From positions 1-9,311 of the forward strand of contig JBHEOL010000257.1 of the NCBI GenBank assembly GCA_046261635.1: DNA of 9,311 nt, read 5' to 3'. Each line of letters opens with the position of its first letter. Position 1 is the stretch's first letter. Both the position numbers and the translations under genes were made by a program. The stretch comes from JBHEPS01 sp046261635 (GTDB lineage: Bacteria; Acidobacteriota; Thermoanaerobaculia; Gp7-AA8). The notes under the pieces are model-generated. The model was not told where the DNA came from. It worked only from the letters and a program-made list of their open reading frames with translations, and searched no databases. Shown in pieces: positions 5,567-9,311 of this stretch.

Positions 5567-6010
5567 TCAGTCTCCGGCGGTGGCCGGGAACCCTGTCTTG
5601 CGGACCCGGTCGATCCACCGGGAGATCGCGGGGTTGTTGGGAAGGAGCTCGCGCGCGTCTTCGAGAGCTTCGAGCGCCTCGGAACCGCGCCCGAGGACCA
5701 TCAGAATCTGAACGCGAAGCTCGACCAGGCGCTGGTAGAGAGTGAGGTCCGGGTGATCCTGGGTGGCGAGGAGGGAGAGTCCGCGGTCGACGAACTTGAG
5801 CGCCGTGTCCGGCTTCGACTCGTTGAGCGCATCCGCGGCGAACCTCTTGATCATCCTCGGGGAGTCTCCGAGAAACGATTTCGCCTCGACGAACTGCTGC
5901 AGGGCTTCCTGTGCAAGCGCCTGCTGGCTGGGGAACCAGCCGTCGCGAACGATCCGCTCGATCTGCCGGGAGAGCTCTCCACTGATATCCAGCTCGATTT
6001 TCGTCATCAT
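5567..6010 (-). CDS. Small ribbon-helix-helix plus TPR-like helical protein
   Basis: A 147-residue protein not assignable to a named family by eye. The start is ATG at 6010-6008, overlapping the ATPase stop codon in ATGA; a second ATG follows immediately at 6007. Residues of about 3-44 read as a ribbon-helix-helix unit: strand TKIELDI, helix GELSRQIERIVRDG, a turn with WFPSQ, then helix QALAQEALQQFVEA. This is the pattern of ParD/CopG-type DNA-binding antitoxins. Residues of about 50-140 form amphipathic helix pairs (PDTALKFVDRGLSLL, LVELRVQILMVLGRGSEALEALEDARELLP), ending in an NPAISRWIDRVRK helix, which resemble one or two TPR units. Its position between the ATPase and vWA genes and its coupling to the former suggest an adaptor or regulator of that pair. 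DNA binding is inferred: the RHH fold can also serve only for dimerisation. Confidence 0.8.
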   Translation of the reverse strand: MMTKIELDISGELSRQIERIVRDGWFPSQQALAQEALQQFVEAKSFLGDSPRMIKRFAADALNESKPDTALKFVDRGLSLLATQDHPDLTLYQRLVELRVQILMVLGRGSEALEALEDARELLPNNPAISRWIDRVRKTGFPATAGD

Positions 6011-7569
6011 TTCACCGTCCGCAGAATATTGAATTTCGCCAGCTCGGCGAAGGTGATGGTCGAGTCCAGGTCCTCGCGCCCGAGGCGTACCGCTTGATGA
6101 AGCCCCTCGAGAACGAGCTCCATGGCGAAGGCGAGCTCGCGGTCGTGACGGGGCGGAAAGTGCTGACGTGCGAGCTCCCTCAGGCCCGAAACACGGGAGA
6201 GCTCGGCGAAATAATCGGCGAACGGCTGCTCGTCCGAGAGCGTCGCCCGGTTGCCCGCTGCGAACCATTCGAGAATCTCCCCGTACGGCGATTCCGGAGC
6301 GGGTTCCGGGGTCGCGGAGACTCCGCGCGAGGCTCCCCTTCGAGGGAGGGGATACTCATCCTCCTCATCGAATCCACCCCGCGAGCCTCTCGCTCCGAGG
6401 CCCGGCCTCTCGATCTCTGGAAAGGTCTTCGCGAACAACCGCGCGACGGCGGTTCCGATCAGCCTCCGCGCGACCACCTCCGCTCCCTGCTGCTCCCCTT
6501 CATAGACCATCTCCACTTTCCCGGTGACCGCGGGGAGAATCATCTGCAGGTCGCTCAGCCGGGGGAAGATCTCCTCGTCGCCCGTCAGGGCGGCCCGCCG
6601 CTCGAGGTTCGACTGGAGAATCTCGATGGCCGATATCGGCATCCGGGCCGAAACGCCCGAGGACTGGTCGACCAGCTCCGACTCGCGCGCCGCGAAGGCG
6701 ACGTCCTCGACGACGGCCCGGATGTAATCCGGCACCTCGATCCGGGCCCCCACACCCTCGCGCTCGGTCCACGCTTCCTGTCTCGTGATTTTCATCGCCG
6801 TGTCGAGGTCAGCGGGGTAATGCGTGAGAATCTGCGAGTCGATCCGGTCCTTGAGCGGCGTGATGATGTTGCCCCGGTTCGTGTAGTCCTCGGGGTTCGC
6901 GCTGAAGACGAGAACGATGTCGAGCGGGATGCGCACGGGGAATCCCCGGATCTGGAGGTCGCGCTCCTCGAGAATATTGAGCAGGGACACCTGAATCCGC
7001 GGGGCGAGATCGGGCAGCTCGTTGATGGCGAAGATGCCGCGGTTGGTCCGCGGGATGATGCCGTAATGGATCACCTCTTCGTCGGCCCATGTGAGCCTCT
7101 GGTTCGCGGCCTTGATCGGATCGATGTCGCCGATCAGATCGGCGACGGTGACGTCGGGTGTCGCGAGCTTCTCGCGGTAGCGGGCATCGCGGCCGACCCA
7201 TTCGATGGCGAGCGCGTCGCCGCTTTCCCGCAGGAGCCGGCGGCATCGCTTGCAGACCGGGGCGAAAGGAGAGTCGTTGATCTCGCACCCTTCGATGATC
7301 GGCATCCATTCGTCGAGCAGGTGCGAGAGCGCACGGATCATCCGTGTTTTCGCCTGACCCCGCAGCCCGAGCAGGATGACGTCGTGACGGGCGAGCACGG
7401 CGTTGTGAAGCGCCGGGATCACCGTCCGCTCGTAGCCGTGGACGCCGGGGAAGGTCGGCTCTCCCGCGGCGATCTTCCGGAGAAGATTCGAGCGCATCTC
7501 GTCCTTGACCGCCTTCTCGCGGTATCCGGACTCGACCAGCTCAGCGAGCGTTCGGGGGTGTCGGGTCAT
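6007..7569 (-). CDS. MoxR/ChlI-like AAA+ ATPase
   Basis: A 520-residue cytoplasmic AAA+ ATPase of the helix-2-insert (MoxR, BchI/ChlI) clade. From the ATG at 7569: Walker A GLRGQAKT (68-75); a Cys-rich insert with CEINDSPF and VCKRC (about 95-109) that may hold a metal; LIGDIDPIKA (145-154); Walker B IFAINEL with Asn183 where Asp is usual; sensor 1 Asn225 in FSANPEDY; arginine finger Arg242 in LKDRIDSQI; and sensor 2 Arg309. A Gly/Arg/Pro-rich linker (about 390-428) joins a C-terminal helical domain. Databases often label such proteins magnesium chelatase, but no other bacteriochlorophyll genes are present. A remodelling chaperone working with the vWA protein is more likely. The start overlaps the end of pth by 29 bases. 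A GTG two codons upstream (7575) is possible: GGAG lies 10 bases before the ATG and 4 before the GTG. The stop overlaps the next gene (ATGA). Confidence 0.92.
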   Translation of the reverse strand: MTRHPRTLAELVESGYREKAVKDEMRSNLLRKIAAGEPTFPGVHGYERTVIPALHNAVLARHDVILLGLRGQAKTRMIRALSHLLDEWMPIIEGCEINDSPFAPVCKRCRRLLRESGDALAIEWVGRDARYREKLATPDVTVADLIGDIDPIKAANQRLTWADEEVIHYGIIPRTNRGIFAINELPDLAPRIQVSLLNILEERDLQIRGFPVRIPLDIVLVFSANPEDYTNRGNIITPLKDRIDSQILTHYPADLDTAMKITRQEAWTEREGVGARIEVPDYIRAVVEDVAFAARESELVDQSSGVSARMPISAIEILQSNLERRAALTGDEEIFPRLSDLQMILPAVTGKVEMVYEGEQQGAEVVARRLIGTAVARLFAKTFPEIERPGLGARGSRGGFDEEDEYPLPRRGASRGVSATPEPAPESPYGEILEWFAAGNRATLSDEQPFADYFAELSRVSGLRELARQHFPPRHDRELAFAMELVLEGLHQAVRLGREDLDSTITFAELAKFNILRTVK

Positions 7570-8158
7570 CGGCACTCGTCTCCGGTTCGGGATCTCGATT
7601 GAAAGTATTCATCGCGCGCCGCAGATCTCCGCGAACGAACATCAGGAGAGCGTCGCGGCTCCGCTCGACCCCGTCCTCGACGACCTCCGTCTCCTGCGGC
7701 TCGAAATTGCTGAGGACGTAGTCCGCCAGATCGATCTCCCGGGAGTAGGAAGGCCCCCGGATCCCGAATCGGAGCCTCGGGAACCCGCCCGACCCGAGGG
7801 ACTCGAGAATCGAAGCCATGCCGTTGTGGGTCCCTCCCGAGCCGTTCTCCCGGATGCGGAGCCGGCCGACCGGAAGATCGATCTCGTCGTAGACCACGAG
7901 CAGGTCCGAGATCCCTTCCAGGTAGGCGCGCACGAGGCCCGCGACGGCTTTTCCGGATCGGTTCATGTATGTCAGCGGCTTGGCGAGCATCACGGCCTGC
8001 CCTGCCACGCGCCCGCGCGCCGTCAGGGCGTCCTTCTCGTGCCCGTCGAACACGAGCCGATGCCGGCTCGCGAACGCATCCACGACCCTGAATCCGATAT
8101 TGTGTCGATGATGTTCGTATTCCGCTCCCGGATTTCCGAGACCCACGATCAGTCGCAT
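7541..8158 (-). CDS. pth: Peptidyl-tRNA hydrolase
   Basis: Cytoplasmic enzyme that cleaves the ester bond of peptidyl-tRNAs released from stalled ribosomes, recycling the tRNA. The 205 residues carry the family signature: IVGLGNPGAEY with Asn9, the catalytic His19 in RHNIGF, KPLTYMNRSG with Met65-Asn66, the Asp91 of VVYDEIDLP and GGTHNGMASI with Asn112. FPRLRFGIRGP and DYVLSNF near the C-terminus are also typical. The last 20 or so residues (Pro, Asp and Glu rich) form an extra tail beyond the core, and the DNA coding it also holds the start of the ATPase gene. The ATG at 8158 is preceded by a weak GCGGAAA. It is the first gene of the four-gene minus-strand cluster and is divergent from the response regulator gene. 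A possible -10 (TACACT, minus strand 8183-8178) lies 19 bases upstream. Confidence 0.96.
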   Translation of the reverse strand: MRLIVGLGNPGAEYEHHRHNIGFRVVDAFASRHRLVFDGHEKDALTARGRVAGQAVMLAKPLTYMNRSGKAVAGLVRAYLEGISDLLVVYDEIDLPVGRLRIRENGSGGTHNGMASILESLGSGGFPRLRFGIRGPSYSREIDLADYVLSNFEPQETEVVEDGVERSRDALLMFVRGDLRRAMNTFNRDPEPETSADDPTPPNAR

Positions 8159-8203
8159 TGTGATTTCCGCAGGGGAAAGTGTACAGTAACCGCCCCGGTG
8201 AGG
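8158..8203 (+). promoter_or_regulatory. Divergent promoter region and Shine-Dalgarno of the response regulator gene
   Basis: On the plus strand TTGTGA (8158-8163), an 18-base spacer and TACAGT (8182-8187) form a sigma-70-like promoter with 4 of 6 matches in each box. GAGG (8200-8203) lies 8 bases before the ATG at 8212, a good ribosome site. On the minus strand TACACT (8183-8178) could serve as the -10 of pth, without a recognisable -35. The two -10 boxes overlap at the palindrome TGTACA, so the promoters would interfere. Confidence 0.5.
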
Positions 8204-8211
8204 CCGACGCG

Positions 8212-9311
8212 ATGAAACCGGAGCGAATCGTCATCATCGACGACAACGCCAGCGATGCCGCGATCGTGAGACGCATGCTCGAACGATCCGGCTACATCGT
8301 GCATTACGCCACTTCCGGCCTGCAGGGACTCGAGCTTCTCGAGAAGGACTCCGCCGACTGCGTGCTGGTCGATTACCGGATGCCCGGCATGAACGGCTAC
8401 GAGGTTGCCCGGGCGATCAAGAGCAATCCCGTCACCCAGAACATCCCGGTCCTGATGCTGACCGGGGCGGATTCGACCCGCAATCTGGTGGAGGGGCTGG
8501 AAGCCGGCGCCGACGACTACGTCACCAAGGCGGCCGACTTCGAGATCATCCTGGCCAGGGTGAGCGCCCTCTTGAGGGTGAAGACCTACCAGGACGAGCT
8601 CCGCCAGCACAACCAGCGGCTGGAAAACGATCTCCAGTTCGCCCGCCGGGTCCAGGAGGCGCTCCTTCCGGGGCGGGAGTTCCGCAGCGAGCGCGCCGAG
8701 ATCCGCTCGGCCTACCTTCCCAGCGAGACGCTCTCGGGCGACTTCTACGACTTCTTCGAGGCGGAGGGTGAGTTCTTTCAGCTCATCGCCGACGTGTCGG
8801 GGCACGGGCTGCCGGCCGCGATCCTCGTATCGCTGCTCAAGAGCTTCTTCCACTCCGAGGCAGCGGAGCTCTCGCCCGCGAGATTCATGGAACACCTGAA
8901 CGACTTCCTCTCGACGGCGAGCCTCCCGTCACAGTTCGCCACGGCGCAGCTGTTCAGAATCGGCAAGGGAGCGAGCAGGATGACGTTCGCGACGGCCGCC
9001 CATCCGCCGTTCCTGCTCTGGCGGAGGGACGAGAGCGGAATCCTCTCCCCCGAGATCCCCGGACACCTGCTGGGCATCAGCCGCGGGGCGAAGTTCGAGC
9101 AGCACGAGCTCGAGCTGTCGACGGGGGACCTGCTCTTCTGCTACACCGACGGGCTGACGGACCGGAAGAACGCAGCAGGCGAGTTCTACTCGATCGATCG
9201 TATTTCTGCGATCCTCGAGCGGCGGGGCGCGGACGACTCGGAGAAGGTGTACGCGGCGATCCTCGAGGACGTGACCGCCTTCTCCCCGGTCGCCGACTTT
9301 CGCGACGACGT
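8212..9311 (+). CDS. Response regulator fused to a SpoIIE/RsbU-type PP2C phosphatase (3' end outside the window)
   Basis: The reading frame is open from the ATG at 8212 to the window edge (366 codons). Residues 1-122 are a receiver domain: acidic pocket Asp10-Asp11, phospho-acceptor Asp54 in LVDYRMPGMNG, Thr84 in LMLTGAD and Lys106 in YVTKAAD. A coiled-coil linker (about 125-150, QDELRQHNQRLENDLQFARRVQ) leads into a PPM/PP2C phosphatase of the SpoIIE group with metal-binding Asp177 in SGDFYD, Asp194 in IADVSGHG, Asp313 in CYTDGLTD and the final Asp365-Asp366 in FRDD. Since FRDD lies near the usual C-terminus, only a short tail is missing. Such proteins dephosphorylate an anti-sigma-factor antagonist in partner-switching pathways (RsbU/RsbP-like) when the receiver is phosphorylated. 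No histidine kinase, antagonist or anti-sigma gene is in the window. The gene has its own promoter-like and Shine-Dalgarno sequences and diverges from pth. Confidence 0.94.
   Translation, partial: MKPERIVIIDDNASDAAIVRRMLERSGYIVHYATSGLQGLELLEKDSADCVLVDYRMPGMNGYEVARAIKSNPVTQNIPVLMLTGADSTRNLVEGLEAGADDYVTKAADFEIILARVSALLRVKTYQDELRQHNQRLENDLQFARRVQEALLPGREFRSERAEIRSAYLPSETLSGDFYDFFEAEGEFFQLIADVSGHGLPAAILVSLLKSFFHSEAAELSPARFMEHLNDFLSTASLPSQFATAQLFRIGKGASRMTFATAAHPPFLLWRRDESGILSPEIPGHLLGISRGAKFEQHELELSTGDLLFCYTDGLTDRKNAAGEFYSIDRISAILERRGADDSEKVYAAILEDVTAFSPVADFRDD

Noticed and set aside
4187..6097. Plus-strand open frame of 636 codons running opposite the vWA and RHH genes
   Set aside because: It runs straight through the repeat elements, has no recognisable motifs and lies antisense to well-supported genes. 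Long shadow frames are common in GC-rich DNA.
6011..6268. Upstream extension of the RHH gene to 6268
   Set aside because: The extra codons lie entirely inside the ATPase gene in another frame, and the ATG at 6010 overlaps the ATPase stop in a typical ATGA arrangement.
6007..7569. Reading the ATPase as a true magnesium chelatase subunit for bacteriochlorophyll synthesis
   Set aside because: No BchH-type gene or other pigment genes are present. The association with an RHH/TPR protein and a stand-alone vWA protein fits the MoxR-vWA chaperone group better.
6094..7602. Plus-strand open frame of 502 codons opposite the ATPase gene
   Set aside because: The antisense strand encodes a clear AAA+ protein with all core motifs, while this frame gives an Arg/Asp/Val-rich product without domains.

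Overview
The window is about 9.3 kb of dense, high-GC bacterial chromosome with Arg/Ala/Glu-rich proteins, G/C-ending codons and few strong Shine-Dalgarno sequences. Nothing in it fixes the taxon. The mix of genes (a BchI-like MoxR ATPase with a von Willebrand partner, a response regulator fused to a SpoIIE/RsbU-type phosphatase, a KP-43-type subtilase, an exported thioredoxin with helical repeats) and the GC-rich heptamer repeats between genes would suit an Acidobacteriota-like or other deep-branching soil or sediment bacterium. That is an impression, not a determination.

Layout, left to right. On the minus strand, 1005 to 1 carries an exported thioredoxin-fold protein followed by the first 52 codons of a second exported protein. 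The two overlap by one base (TGATG). A 200-base divergent gap (1006-1205) holds a short GC hairpin with a T tract and the promoter of serS (1206-2486, plus strand). serS converges on a secreted S8 subtilase gene (4154-2526, minus strand). Further right, a compact minus-strand gene cluster reads pth (8158-7541), a MoxR/ChlI-like AAA+ ATPase (7569-6007), a small ribbon-helix-helix plus TPR-like protein (6010-5567) and a von Willebrand factor A protein (5392-4298). The first three genes overlap. At the right edge a response regulator-phosphatase gene (8212 to the end, plus strand) diverges from pth and lacks only its extreme C-terminus.

How the genes may work together: the ATPase and the vWA protein form a recognisable MoxR-vWA chaperone-type pair (fold and synteny resemble BchI/BchD and CoxD/CoxE, but the target is unknown). 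The small protein encoded between them looks like a DNA-binding or dimerising RHH head joined to a helical-repeat tail. It is the most interesting protein here, because it could be a regulator or adaptor of the pair. The exported thioredoxin and its downstream neighbour look like an envelope redox unit. serS and pth are housekeeping translation genes.

The most unusual DNA is not coding. Three intergenic gaps (2474-2519, 4217-4297, 5400-5555) are filled by tandem 7-base repeats arranged as inverted arms able to fold into long hairpins. One supplies the stop codon of serS, one begins at the base next to the vWA stop codon, and one ends 7 bases from the vWA start codon. They look like related members of a dispersed heptamer hairpin family.
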